A DNA stretch of 64,000 bases from Alkalinema sp. FACHB-956 (GTDB lineage: Bacteria > Cyanobacteriota > Cyanobacteriia > Leptolyngbyales > Leptolyngbyaceae). Position 1 is the first letter of the stretch; each line of letters opens with the position of its first letter. The notes beneath the pieces were generated by a model. It did not search any database. It saw nothing but the letters and a program-made list of their open reading frames with translations, and was not told the origin of the DNA. Both the position numbers and the translations under genes were made by a program. The DNA lies in contig NZ_JACJRC010000014.1 in the NCBI RefSeq assembly GCF_014697025.1, forward strand, positions 62,001 to 126,000. Direction: 5' to 3'. Shown here in pieces: positions 18,575 through 27,246 of this stretch.

Positions 18575-19162
18575 ATGATGGTTGCCTTGCCCGATCGAGG
18601 GTTGATGAGTGCTGAAGACTATTTGTCCTGGGAGTCCATGCAGCAGGAACGGCATGAGTTTTGGGACGGTATGTTAGTGGCGATGACCGGTGGGACGAAA
18701 AGGCATAATCGGGTTACAGGGAATTGTTTCAAGTTATTGGATGATGCTTTAGCAGATCGGGATTGTGAGGTCTATATTAACGATGTGATCGTTCAGGTAC
18801 AGGCCAATCGTAAGTTCTTTTATCCAGATGTAGTGGTGACTTGTGATGCGCGGGATCAGGATGAGCGCTTGGTGAATTATCCTTGCTTGATTGTGGAGGT
18901 GTTGTCGCCTTCGACGGAATTGTACGACCGAGGGGCGAAGTTTGCTTGTTATCGCCGTTTTACGACGCTGCGGGAATACGTGCTGGTGGGGATGGAGGAG
19001 CCGGGGGTGGAAGTGTATACGAAGAATGCGGCAGGGAAGTGGGTATTGTCAGAATATGGGATGGAGGATGTAATTGAGTTGGAGTCGATCGGAGTACAGA
19101 TGGCGGTGCGGGATTTGTACGATCGGGTGGACTTTCAGACGGATGGAGATGACGATAAGTAG
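18575..19162 (+). CDS. Uma2-family (DUF820) restriction-like endonuclease, 195 aa
   Basis: Uma2 proteins are PD-(D/E)XK-fold proteins greatly expanded in cyanobacteria. The family layout is complete: MSAEDYLSWESMQQERHEFW (helix with the conserved Glu), HNRVTGNCFKLL, FFYPDVVVTC (the Asp strand), CLIVEVLSPSTELYDRGAKF (the catalytic E and following helix), then YVLVGMEEPGVEVY. A few residues follow the last strand as an acidic tail. Function in vivo is unknown. It converges on the pseudokinase gene with an 18-bp gap. Confidence 0.9.
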   Translation: MMVALPDRGLMSAEDYLSWESMQQERHEFWDGMLVAMTGGTKRHNRVTGNCFKLLDDALADRDCEVYINDVIVQVQANRKFFYPDVVVTCDARDQDERLVNYPCLIVEVLSPSTELYDRGAKFACYRRFTTLREYVLVGMEEPGVEVYTKNAAGKWVLSEYGMEDVIELESIGVQMAVRDLYDRVDFQTDGDDDK

Positions 19163-19180
19163 GGCGCTACAGGAACTTTT

Positions 19181-21148
19181 CTACTCCTTCAATCCTGGGG
19201 AACTGCTTCCATGAATCGAGATGGCGTAATTCACAGGTTGATTGGCCGCAGAAATAATTACTTCATAGGTTCCCGCTTTTGCCGTTAAGCCCGACCAATT
19301 GGACTCACGTACATTCCGCGCTAGGAATTGATTCCCCTGCACGATCGCGAATTGTGGTTGTCCCTGACTGGTTTTAAGCTGCACCTGCAAAAATTGCCCA
19401 GCGGAACGGGAGAATTGATAAATATGACTTTCGCCTGAATCCAGTCGGCCCTGGTGCTCAAAGGGACTCTGATTCCCAGGAATGGCAGTCAGGCGGGTGG
19501 ATAGTTGCGTCAGTTGATCTTGCGCGATCGCGTACCAAATTTGTCCTAGTTGCCGGGGATTGAGCACCTGCCCGATTTGAGTCGGAAACCACAGAAAAAA
19601 TTGCGTATCGGTGATCAGGTTGATTGTGGATTCGCTAATGCGTTGGCTAGAAGATTGCTGGAGCCATTGTTCCAAATTCTCGCGGCGATAACTTCCCAAT
19701 CCTTTACGAGCCTGTTCACTTAATTTTTCCAGAGTTTTCATTAAAGCTTTTAAGTTATCTTGCCAGCGTTGGCCTTGTCGATCGGGAATTTGTTGATGAG
19801 CCGATAAATTAGAGAGTTCATCCACTGCACCCACTAGCCAATTGGGGTTGATTTGCAAGGCTTGAATGCGCGATCGTTGGGATTCTGGAAAAATTGTGGG
19901 TGAAACAGAGGGGACTGAAGTTTCTGAATTCGGCGGGGTTGCTTCATGACTAGCATTGTCAGAAGCTTGGGATGCTTGATTAGTCTTAGACAGATCTGAT
20001 TGCTCGGAATCTGTTCTAGGATGTTGAGAAACTCGGTTAGCGGTCGGTTTGGCCTGGAAGCCTTGAAAAATACGCCAGCCTGCAACTCCGGATAAACCCA
20101 GGAAAAGGGTTAATAGCACAATGAAAGAGATATCTTGCCAGAAGGGAGTACTGGTCGATCGCGTGCTCGATCGTGCTCTCGATCGCACCATTGACTGTTC
20201 CCACGATCGTGCCAGGGAGCGGGTTGGGGGCAATCGATCGATCGTGCTTGCGAATGCCTCATCGCCGATCCTGGAGGTGGGCACCTCAGAATTTGCAGCA
20301 ACGGCAGACGACAGGCTAGGTAGGGATGCGGCGAAGGGCTCCGAGCGACCGTAGGTGATCGGTTGGCGTTGGAGGGCTTCTAGGACAGCTTGGGCATTGG
20401 GATAGCGCGCGAGGGGATTGGGCAAGAGCATCCGCTTGAGCACACGGGCAAAGGCAGGGCTGAGGCTGGCGTAGACCGCAGTGGTATAGCGTTCCCAGGA
20501 GGTGGTTGGCGGCGTGGCACTGAGTAACTGCAACGCGATCGCACCGAGATCGTAGAGATCTTGATCGATCGTCGCGGGTAATTCCGGGGGGATCCAATCT
20601 GGGGACAGGGACTCAAATCCCAAATCTAGGGCAATGTCCCGAATTTGGCCCAAGTTGGTCAGATAGGGTAACGCTTCAGTATTGGGTAAAAACAAGCTAT
20701 CTAGATGAAGATTGCAATGCATTAGATTTTGGTCGTGCAAATGCTGGAGTAATGGCAAAATTTGCTGCAAGAGTTGCACAACTTCCGTTTCTGTAAAAGC
20801 TTCCTGGCACGATCGCCGATCGTCCAGGAGTTTGCCATAGGTTTGACCTTCGGGATAGTCGTACACGAGCCAAAAACGGTTCTGCGCCAGGATGGTAGCC
20901 TGGGGACTGAGGATTTGGGCATGACGCAGGGCGAGGAACGGCTGGAGGCGGGCTTGAAAGCTGCGGTATTGACTGGGAAGCTGGGGCATTAAGGCGGCGG
21001 GTGGTAGCCAGTCTTCTAGTAGGCAGAGGCGATTATCCCGATCGCGATCGACGGCGGAATACTGCCAGCCAAATTCACGATTACCTAAGTGACGCAATAG
21101 GTAATAACGATTGGCAAGTAGGGTTCCTAGCGCGATCGGTTTGAACAT
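19181..21148 (-). CDS. Membrane-anchored Ser/Thr pseudokinase, 655 aa
   Basis: Residues about 10-265 have the Hanks-kinase layout, with a P-loop-like HLGNREFGWQYSAVDR, a hinge at WLVYDYPEG and an APE-like WIPPELP. The catalytic residues are gone: the VAIK Lys is replaced in RLCLLEDW, HRD reads HCN (144-146) and DFG reads NLG (165-167). A transmembrane helix follows near residue 340 (IVLLTLFLGLSGVAGW). The roughly 300-residue C-terminal extracytoplasmic part has a Ser/Thr-rich linker, a helical region and a beta-sandwich ending LTAKAGTYEVIISAANQPV. It is probably a signalling scaffold. A LexA-type box lies 100 bp upstream. Confidence 0.85.
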   Translation of the reverse strand: MFKPIALGTLLANRYYLLRHLGNREFGWQYSAVDRDRDNRLCLLEDWLPPAALMPQLPSQYRSFQARLQPFLALRHAQILSPQATILAQNRFWLVYDYPEGQTYGKLLDDRRSCQEAFTETEVVQLLQQILPLLQHLHDQNLMHCNLHLDSLFLPNTEALPYLTNLGQIRDIALDLGFESLSPDWIPPELPATIDQDLYDLGAIALQLLSATPPTTSWERYTTAVYASLSPAFARVLKRMLLPNPLARYPNAQAVLEALQRQPITYGRSEPFAASLPSLSSAVAANSEVPTSRIGDEAFASTIDRLPPTRSLARSWEQSMVRSRARSSTRSTSTPFWQDISFIVLLTLFLGLSGVAGWRIFQGFQAKPTANRVSQHPRTDSEQSDLSKTNQASQASDNASHEATPPNSETSVPSVSPTIFPESQRSRIQALQINPNWLVGAVDELSNLSAHQQIPDRQGQRWQDNLKALMKTLEKLSEQARKGLGSYRRENLEQWLQQSSSQRISESTINLITDTQFFLWFPTQIGQVLNPRQLGQIWYAIAQDQLTQLSTRLTAIPGNQSPFEHQGRLDSGESHIYQFSRSAGQFLQVQLKTSQGQPQFAIVQGNQFLARNVRESNWSGLTAKAGTYEVIISAANQPVNYAISIHGSSSPGLKE

Positions 21149-21247
21149 GACGGCAACGGCGGATTTGCAATCTAGCGTGACTCCTTAGGAAAATCGCCCC
21201 TGGCATCCCCGTAGGTTGCCCCTGGCGTGGAAGGAAACTCTCGATAA

Positions 21248-21261
21248 AGTACTTTTGTACT
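21248..21261. promoter_or_regulatory. LexA-type box
   Basis: AGTACTTTTGTACT fits the cyanobacterial SOS-box consensus RGTACNNNDGTWCB at every position and reads the same way on both strands. It lies about 100 bp upstream of the pseudokinase start. A TATAAT (21261-21266, plus strand) abuts it. Confidence 0.5.
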
Positions 21262-21278
21262 ATAATAGCGGTAAATTT

Positions 21279-21296
21279 AAAATCCGATCGGATTTT
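21279..21296. other. 18-bp perfect palindrome
   Basis: AAAATCCGATCGGATTTT is centred on CGATCG. It sits downstream of the DUF3370 stop codon and upstream of the LexA-type box. It could be an operator or a weak terminator for DUF3370; the sequence does not decide. Confidence 0.5.
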
Positions 21297-21347
21297 CCGA
21301 AAAAATCTGTATTGCCAAAATATCCCCCGAAGTGAATTGGCCTCGAT

Positions 21348-22838
21348 CTAACGGTTCGGGGCTGATTGGGTTGAAATCATCAGCACTTGCGGGGGCGTGA
21401 CATCCGGTGGGTAGAGGAAATCTAGCCGCGCCGATCGCTGCTCTTGGGGCTTCAACTGGAGGGTTACCAAGGGCGCGACCTGTTGCCCCGTGCGTTGCCA
21501 GAGGTGAATATAGCGAGTGATGGCTTTGCCAGCGTCATCGCGATAGCGCAGTCGCACCGTGCCGCGAAAATAGGGGAAATCCTGGGGGGGGTGCCGAAAG
21601 CGAATTTTGCCCTGGGCTAGTTGATCTTCCTTGATCGGGGTAGCCAAGGTGATGGCGACGGTTTGGGCGCGATCGCTGCGGTTGACCAAGGGCATGGTGA
21701 GGTCATAGCGCACACCGTAGTTGCCGTGAGCCTCGTAGGCCGTATCGGGATAGCGCACTGCGAGGGGTGCCGCTTGGCTTTGCGGGGTGCCCAGGCGTCC
21801 GCGCCGTAGGGTGCTGATGGGGTAGGACAGGGTTTGGCCCGATCGGGGTAAGGCTAAGGTTGTTTTGCCGGGGTCTGTGAGATGGGCCTGCCAGGTCGAG
21901 CCGATTTGTACCCCCGCCACCCGGCTATAAATTAATGGCCCACTGGTTTGATCCAAGGGGGTTGGCCGTTTGTCCCTGGGCATGGCGAGGGCACCCGTTT
22001 CCAGCAGGTTGCGCCACTCGGCCAGGGTGGGCGGTCGTTCGTTGCCCTGGGCGGTTTTGGGGGCGAACATGGCTAAACTGGCGAGGTAAACTTTGCCGGT
22101 GCTGGTCAGGTTGGCAAAACTCGATCGGCCATTAACCGGGCGGGCTAAGCCTTTCGTGGGAATGGGGGCATTCATCAACAGGTGGTAGCCCTGGGCGGGA
22201 ATGACGATTTTGGCTGCAAATTCCGCTGTGCGTTTACCTCGCAGCACGTCATCCACGGCTCGAATTCCCGGCCCAGAAAAGATAGCGCCCGTTGGATTGT
22301 CCAGCATCATCGGTTGGGTTTTGAAGGGGGCATCCGGCTCCATTTGATAGCTGGCGGCGGCGGGAATTTCCACCGTGATGGGTTGATTGCTAGGGTTGTG
22401 AACCAAAATGCCGATGTAGAGGGTTTGTAAGTCTTTGGGGGTGTGGGTGAAGTGGTGGGCAAAGAGGTTGAATTTCCCTTGGAAAGCGTAATTTAAGTGG
22501 GCAGTAGGTGTTTTTTTGCCCTCCGGTGGAAAGGTGGATAGCAGAATGCCGCCTTGCTTGATCCATTCCGGGCTGTTGCTGTTGAACATGGGAATCCGAT
22601 CGAGGCTTCCAGGCAGCGATCGCACTTCGCCTTCGATGGCAATTTCCTTGGGTGGGGGTTTGGGACTGGGCGAGGCGGTCGGCGTGGGTGAGGGTGAGAG
22701 GGTCGGTGAGGGTGAGAGGGTTGGTGAGGGGGTAGGCGGGTTTAGTGCCGGGTTGGTGCCGCTGTAAGTCACGCTGTGGGGGAATCCCAGACTAACGATC
22801 GTGATGCCTGCGAGGGTGATCCAGTTCCGAAATTGCAT
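21348..22838 (-). CDS. DUF3370 family secreted protein, 496 aa
   Basis: A signal peptide is followed by a Pro/Ser/Thr linker built of repeated TLSPSP units (residues about 33-62; the coding DNA shows an 18-bp duplication). The folded part begins EIAIEGEVRSLPGSLDRIPM and includes LYIGILVHNPSNQPITVEIP and NYGVRYDLTMPLVNRS. This is the cyanobacterium-specific DUF3370 family of predicted beta-rich exported proteins with no known role. Transcription continues toward the pseudokinase gene after a 199-bp gap that contains palindromes, so the two are probably separate units. Confidence 0.85.
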   Translation of the reverse strand: MQFRNWITLAGITIVSLGFPHSVTYSGTNPALNPPTPSPTLSPSPTLSPSPTPTASPSPKPPPKEIAIEGEVRSLPGSLDRIPMFNSNSPEWIKQGGILLSTFPPEGKKTPTAHLNYAFQGKFNLFAHHFTHTPKDLQTLYIGILVHNPSNQPITVEIPAAASYQMEPDAPFKTQPMMLDNPTGAIFSGPGIRAVDDVLRGKRTAEFAAKIVIPAQGYHLLMNAPIPTKGLARPVNGRSSFANLTSTGKVYLASLAMFAPKTAQGNERPPTLAEWRNLLETGALAMPRDKRPTPLDQTSGPLIYSRVAGVQIGSTWQAHLTDPGKTTLALPRSGQTLSYPISTLRRGRLGTPQSQAAPLAVRYPDTAYEAHGNYGVRYDLTMPLVNRSDRAQTVAITLATPIKEDQLAQGKIRFRHPPQDFPYFRGTVRLRYRDDAGKAITRYIHLWQRTGQQVAPLVTLQLKPQEQRSARLDFLYPPDVTPPQVLMISTQSAPNR

Positions 22839-23078
22839 AGTTGTCCAGATTCAAACATCCTACGCTAGATAGAATCAGTCATAAACTAAAGAGTTCCGCA
22901 GGGATTGCAAGGAAGAGAGAAAAAAACAGGCGGGTGAGCCGGAATATAAACTGATGCTGCAAGAGTAGGGAAGTTAATGTATATTGATGCCCAGTCCCTT
23001 GCTGAAGCAAGTTTGATCCGGCGGGGGAATGGTGATTGAAGATCCATGGTTTAGTCAGATCTATCGAGGGGCACTCCT

Positions 23079-24020
23079 ATGGCGTTTGTTATTGCAACAA
23101 CCAATATGAAAGGAGGCGTGGGCAAAACGACGCTCACGGTGAATCTGGCTGCCTCCCTGGCGAGAAATCAAGGAAAACGGGTGTTGATTGTGGATTTGGA
23201 CACCCAAATCAGTGCGACGCTTAGTTTAATGCCGCCGGGAGAATTTGCAAAGTTGCGTAATGACAAACGGACGTTGCGTTACCTCGTGCACCAAGCGATC
23301 GCCCGCAATCCCGATCTGCCCAATTTGACGCGGGATTCGATTAAGAGCTATATCTGCAATGTCCCTGGGTTGAGCTTGATGCTGGGGGATATTGAAATTT
23401 ACGATGAATATTTGGTGTCGGAAATGCTGCACAAGCGATCGATGCAGCAGGGCCGAGCAGAGCAGTTTGAGCAGGTCTGGAACGAGTTTGAGAAGAATTT
23501 AATTCGCAATATTCTCGAGCCGATTTCGCCGGACTACGACATTATTATTCTTGACTGTGCGCCTGGGTATAACTTGATCACGCGGAGTGCGTTGTTGGCG
23601 AGTGATTATTACTTGATTCCGGCCCGACCGGAGCCGTTATCGCTGATTGGGATTCAGTTACTGGAACGCAGAATCCATCGCCTGCGGGAAGCCCATCGAG
23701 AAGACTCCAGTGTGAAGGTTGATCTGTTGGGAATTGCATTTTCGTTGTCGGGGAATTTGCTAACGGGACGTTATTACAATCAGGTGATGAAACGTCTGAA
23801 TGATGACTTTAGTGAAGCTAAGTTATTTAAAACGCGCATTCCGATGGATGTGAATGTGTCAAAGGCGGTGGATAGCTACACCCCAGTGGTGCTGAGCAAT
23901 CCGGGCTGTTCTGGTGGGAAAGCGTTTCAACAGTTGAGCCAAGAGTTTCTACAAAAGCTCACCACTTCGGCACGGGTCAATGAACCGCCTTCTCGATTTG
24001 CGATTTCCAATCTGGAGTAA
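23079..24020 (+). CDS. ParA-family ATPase, 313 aa
   Basis: This protein has a deviant Walker A motif MKGGVGKTT (residues 10-18, with the signature lysine), a switch I region VDLDTQ (about 39-44), and a Walker B motif IIILDCAPGYN. ParA/MinD proteins position plasmids, chromosomes or large cargos by ATP-dependent binding to DNA or membrane. No ParB-type gene follows; the next gene on the strand (24585) is a 72-aa basic protein beyond a 564-bp gap. Cargo is therefore unknown. GAGG precedes the ATG. Confidence 0.9.
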   Translation: MAFVIATTNMKGGVGKTTLTVNLAASLARNQGKRVLIVDLDTQISATLSLMPPGEFAKLRNDKRTLRYLVHQAIARNPDLPNLTRDSIKSYICNVPGLSLMLGDIEIYDEYLVSEMLHKRSMQQGRAEQFEQVWNEFEKNLIRNILEPISPDYDIIILDCAPGYNLITRSALLASDYYLIPARPEPLSLIGIQLLERRIHRLREAHREDSSVKVDLLGIAFSLSGNLLTGRYYNQVMKRLNDDFSEAKLFKTRIPMDVNVSKAVDSYTPVVLSNPGCSGGKAFQQLSQEFLQKLTTSARVNEPPSRFAISNLE

Positions 24021-24025
24021 GGGCT

Positions 24026-24055
24026 TTCTCAATTGAGAGCTTCTCAATTGAGAGC
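24026..24055. repeat. 15-bp tandem duplication after the ParA gene
   Basis: TTCTCAATTGAGAGC occurs twice in tandem, starting 6 bp after the stop codon. Each unit contains the palindrome TCTCAATTGAGA. Confidence 0.9.
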
Positions 24056-24089
24056 TTGTCTGTGGAGTGGTTTAGCAGTAATTTAAAAG

Positions 24090-24123
24090 CCGCGTGTTTT
24101 GGGGCCTCGATCGAGACACGCGG
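24090..24123 (+). terminator. Terminator of the ParA gene
   Basis: CCGCGTGT pairs with ACACGCGG around an 18-nt loop, with A-rich and TTTATT flanks. Confidence 0.7.
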
Positions 24124-24473
24124 TTTATTATGGTTGGCGATCGGGCCGTTTCGATCGCATACGGGTATCAAATAATACTTGAGTTGAGATTTAAATTACG
24201 GATTGACAGTGCCGCTAGTTTACTCGTAGTGTAGTTTCTCAAGCGATTGCCATGGACATCCTTCTTTCAATGGGTCGGCATGAAGCATGGGGTCGCTGGG
24301 TTCCAAAAATTTAGGCCACTACCTGGGATTGCGGACACAACCCCAAGTAGCTATTCCCCCTCGCTGGTTAAGCAGCAAGGCGGCTTGTTGAGAATTTTAA
24401 CATTCGATCGAGCCACTCTTGTTTGTGATGTCAAACGGGGTGGCTCTAAATTTTTGGGCTTCTTAAGATGCCC

Positions 24474-24562
24474 TTATCCCCGGCCCTTCTCCCGACGGAG
24501 AAGGGAGAAGGAGATCTGGTTCCCTCTACCTCCGGGAGAGGGTGCGGGTGAGGGCAAAGACT
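24474..24562. repeat. REP-like interspersed palindromic element
   Basis: Two adjacent inverted repeats lie here: CCCTTCTCCCGACGGAGAAGGG and, further right, CCCTCTACCTCCGGGAGAGGG. Both are flanked by CCCC/GGGG-rich edges ending in GGGTGAGGGC. Paired CCCTCTCCC/GGGAGAGGG elements of this type are dispersed repeats in many cyanobacterial genomes. It lies 22 bp upstream of the next gene. Confidence 0.65.
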
Positions 24563-24584
24563 CACTACAAGGAGAAGCTCAATC

Positions 24585-24803
24585 ATGGCAAAAGGTTCTA
24601 GCGATCGCAGCGATCGTGAAGTTCAACCTGAGAAACAACGCTTACAGATCCACTTAATCGGTCACAAAGACTTTGTGCAGGACACGATTAATCAATTCCA
24701 TGCGTTACACTACGCGGACAGGATTCATTGGAGTCAGCCGATGAAAATTGTGCATTCCGATGGTCAATACATCAGCATTCTCAGTCGCGAACGTCAGCGA
24801 TAA
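24585..24803 (+). CDS. Small basic hypothetical protein, 72 aa
   Basis: ATG 24585 has AAGGAGA 9 nt upstream, one of the best ribosome-binding sites in the window. The product has a polar N-terminus (residues 1-20) followed by a compact region RLQIHLIGHKDFVQDTINQF and ending YISILSRERQR. The strand-helix-strand pattern suggests a small folded domain. The family is not recognised. It lies in the same direction as the ParA gene but is separated by a terminator and a REP-like element, so it is likely transcribed alone. Confidence 0.7.
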   Translation: MAKGSSDRSDREVQPEKQRLQIHLIGHKDFVQDTINQFHALHYADRIHWSQPMKIVHSDGQYISILSRERQR

Positions 24804-24818
24804 CGGATGACGCTGGGG

Positions 24819-24857
24819 CATCCCCCAGGGGGCGATCGTTCTGCGATCTGTGGGATG
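24819..24857 (+). terminator. Hairpin after the 72-aa gene
   Basis: CATCCC pairs with GGGATG, followed by a T/C-rich stretch. A second, longer inverted repeat (GAGT..TGGCTAGCCA with TGGCTAGCCAACTC) lies at about 24927-24967. Confidence 0.5.
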
Positions 24858-25694
24858 TCTTTCTCTTCCTTCAATTCTGAGGCATTGGGGGGATATTGGA
24901 GAGATCTGAGGGGCGATCGATGCAGCGAGTTGAGTGGCTAGCCATCCAACGATTGGCTAGCCAACTCGATTAACGATACAGAAAGGTTGAGCTTGGAATC
25001 TTTTACCCAATAAAAATCTGCACAAGGATTTAACGAAAACTTAATCCTAAACCATTCATTTATTAAACTTGAAATGCTGTAGCCACAGTCAAGGTTATGA
25101 ATTGGATAAGACACTCCATCGTAAAGAGTATGGAAAATTCAGCAACTGAGACATCGTGACTCTGTAGAATAGAGGTATTCTCTCAATTCGATCGAGCAAC
25201 GGAAGCAGCATCGTCGTCCTTCTTCATCGATGAAAAGCTGCTTGTCAGGGGCAAATACTTGTACAACGCGGTTTTATACCCACTAATCCCTTGAATATAT
25301 GTCGTCCTTTGTGTTAAAAAGTATTGGGTTTGATCAGGGTGTCAGGGTGTCTGTTGATACTTCTCCAAAAGTCATAAGTATTAATCACTAACGCTGTATT
25401 AATCACAAGGCTGTATTAGCTAAAGAGCTGTATTAGCCGCAAAGCTGTATTAGCTACAAAACTGTATTAGCCAAAAAGCTGTATGAATCACCCATGACTC
25501 TGCAATGCATCATTCTGCAATGCATCATTTGAAATCGCGTTAATCCTTTGAGTGTCATAATGCACCTTCTAGTTAGATCGTTAGTCTAGTGGGAATTATT
25601 GTATTCGTGTTCATCAGATATTGAGTTATAGCAATCCATTCCAATCTATAGAATCTGTTTCCGCCGCCTAAGATAGGACTTCAATTGGCCAACG
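24858..25694. other. Long intergenic region before the histidine kinase
   Basis: About 840 bp separate the 72-aa gene from the kinase ATG. The region holds the hairpin at about 24927-24967, the tandem repeats at 25376-25529, and otherwise AT-rich sequence with no gene that I can support. Confidence 0.4.
25376..25529. repeat. 17-bp tandem repeat (six to seven copies) plus 15-bp duplication
   Basis: Six 17-bp units beginning GCTGTATTAG or a close variant run from 25393 to 25494. A decayed seventh lies before them. CTGCAATGCATCATT is then duplicated at 25500-25529. Units agree in the first 9-10 bases and differ in the rest. Confidence 0.95.
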
Positions 25695-27107
25695 ATGGTA
25701 AGGAATATTGGGACTGTGCGTTTTGAATTGACTTCAACCATATCTGAGTTGAAATCTTGGGAAGCTCAATTAGAGATTCAAGAGATTGGACAGTGCTTAA
25801 TTGCACTTTTTGATGAAGATCCTCTCTTGCCAGGAGTGGTGCTCACCTGCGATCGCCACTATCAGGGCATGATCTCAAGGCGACACTTTTTTGAGCAAAT
25901 GAGTCGTCCCTACAGTTTAGAGTTATTTTCCCGCCATCCGCTGGAGCGCTTTTGTGAAGCGTGGGCTACGGAACCCCTCACTTTGCCCGGAACCACTTCG
26001 ATCGTGGAAGCAACTCAACAGGGTTTACAGCGATCGAAGGATTGTCTCTATGAACCCATCTTGATAGAAATGGCTCCAGGAACCTATCGAGTCCTAGATT
26101 TCCACGAATTACTGCTGGCTTACTCGCAAGTTCACACCCTTTCACTCCGATCGCTCCAGCAAGCCCAACAGGAAGCCCAATTAGTGGAAGAGAACTTACG
26201 ACAACTTCAGTACAACTATTCTCGCCACCTCCAAACTGAAAAAATGGCCGCTTTAGGGCAGCTCGTGGCCGGGGTGGCCCATGAAATTAATAACCCCACC
26301 AGCTTTATCTATGGAAATCTGAATCATGTGGATAATTACATTCGTGATTTTTTGGAAGTGATTGCCCTGTACCAAGCGGAATATCCCCAGCCATCTTCCG
26401 TGGTGCAAGCCAAGTTACAGGAAGTCGATTTTGATTTCTTGGCCAGTGACATCGTGAAGCTAGTGCGATCGATGCGTGTGGGGGCGGAGCGCATTACCGA
26501 GATTGTGAAATCGCTTCGTAACTTTTCACGGTTGGATGAATCCGATTACAAAGCGGTGGACATTCATGATGGCATCGATAGCACCCTGATGATTCTGCGC
26601 AGCCGACTCAAGAGCCAAACCAGGCGGCCTGAAATTCGAGTCACCAAAGACTACGGTTTATTACCTTTAGTGGAATGCTACGCAGGTCAACTGAATCAAG
26701 TCTTTATGAATATTCTGTCCAACGCGATCGATGCGATCGAGGAACCGATCGAAGAATCACCACAGGCAGACTCTGTTTTCCAGGGACAGATCCAGATTCG
26801 TACCCAACAGTTGGATAATCAATGGATTATGATCACGATTGCCGACAATGGTTCTGGCATTCCTGAAAATGTTCAAAATCAATTGTTTGAGCCATTTTTC
26901 ACCACCAAAGCAGTCGGGAAAGGCACTGGCTTAGGACTCTACATTAGCCACCAAATCATTCGAGAAAAACACCATGGTAAGCTAACCTGCCAATCCAATT
27001 CTCAAGGCACAGAATTTCGGATTCAAATTCCCATTTGCCAAACGCGATCGTGTTCCCCCGTCCGCACCTATGCGCGCGCGATCGAAGACGCTTTGGTGAT
27101 GCCCTAA
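25695..27107 (+). CDS. Histidine kinase with CBS-like sensor region, 470 aa
   Basis: Residues about 40-145 resemble a CBS-type sensor pair, with MSRPYSLELFSRHPL and EPILIEMAPGTYRVLDFHELLLA. A coiled coil follows, then the HisKA domain with GVAHEINNP (phospho-acceptor His196), and the HATPase domain with NQVFMNILSNAIDAIE (N box), IADNGSGIPE (G1) and GKGTGLGLYISHQII (G2). No transmembrane segment is present, so it is a soluble sensor. No response regulator is adjacent. Its kinase half is closely similar to the kinase at 55410. Confidence 0.92.
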   Translation: MVRNIGTVRFELTSTISELKSWEAQLEIQEIGQCLIALFDEDPLLPGVVLTCDRHYQGMISRRHFFEQMSRPYSLELFSRHPLERFCEAWATEPLTLPGTTSIVEATQQGLQRSKDCLYEPILIEMAPGTYRVLDFHELLLAYSQVHTLSLRSLQQAQQEAQLVEENLRQLQYNYSRHLQTEKMAALGQLVAGVAHEINNPTSFIYGNLNHVDNYIRDFLEVIALYQAEYPQPSSVVQAKLQEVDFDFLASDIVKLVRSMRVGAERITEIVKSLRNFSRLDESDYKAVDIHDGIDSTLMILRSRLKSQTRRPEIRVTKDYGLLPLVECYAGQLNQVFMNILSNAIDAIEEPIEESPQADSVFQGQIQIRTQQLDNQWIMITIADNGSGIPENVQNQLFEPFFTTKAVGKGTGLGLYISHQIIREKHHGKLTCQSNSQGTEFRIQIPICQTRSCSPVRTYARAIEDALVMP

Positions 27108-27155
27108 AGCGCTATGGAATCGATCGGAACTGACTGTGAAACGGATAGTCTGATC

Positions 27156-27203
27156 GATTCCACTCCCGAGCGATTTCACTCCCGAGCGGTTCCACTCCCG
27201 AGC
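27156..27203. repeat. 16-bp tandem repeat, three copies
   Basis: GATTCCACTCCCGAGC occurs three times in tandem with one or two changes, 49 bp after the histidine-kinase stop codon. Confidence 0.92.
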
Positions 27204-27246
27204 GATTGCTCACTAATGCCCTGGCAATTAATGTTCTGGCAATTTC

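Noticed and set aside
18575-19162. Uma2 protein as a toxin or defence nuclease
   Set aside because: Uma2 genes are numerous in cyanobacteria, and nothing next to it suggests an antitoxin or defence island.
23079-24020. ParA-family protein as a carboxysome-positioning McdA
   Set aside because: No McdB-like or carboxysome gene is adjacent, so a specific cargo cannot be assigned.
24247-24657. A 136-codon open frame over the ParA downstream region
   Set aside because: It runs through the REP-like palindromes and into the well-supported 72-aa gene in another frame.
25376-25529. Tandem repeats as a CRISPR array
   Set aside because: Units are directly adjacent with no unique spacers, and there are no cas genes.
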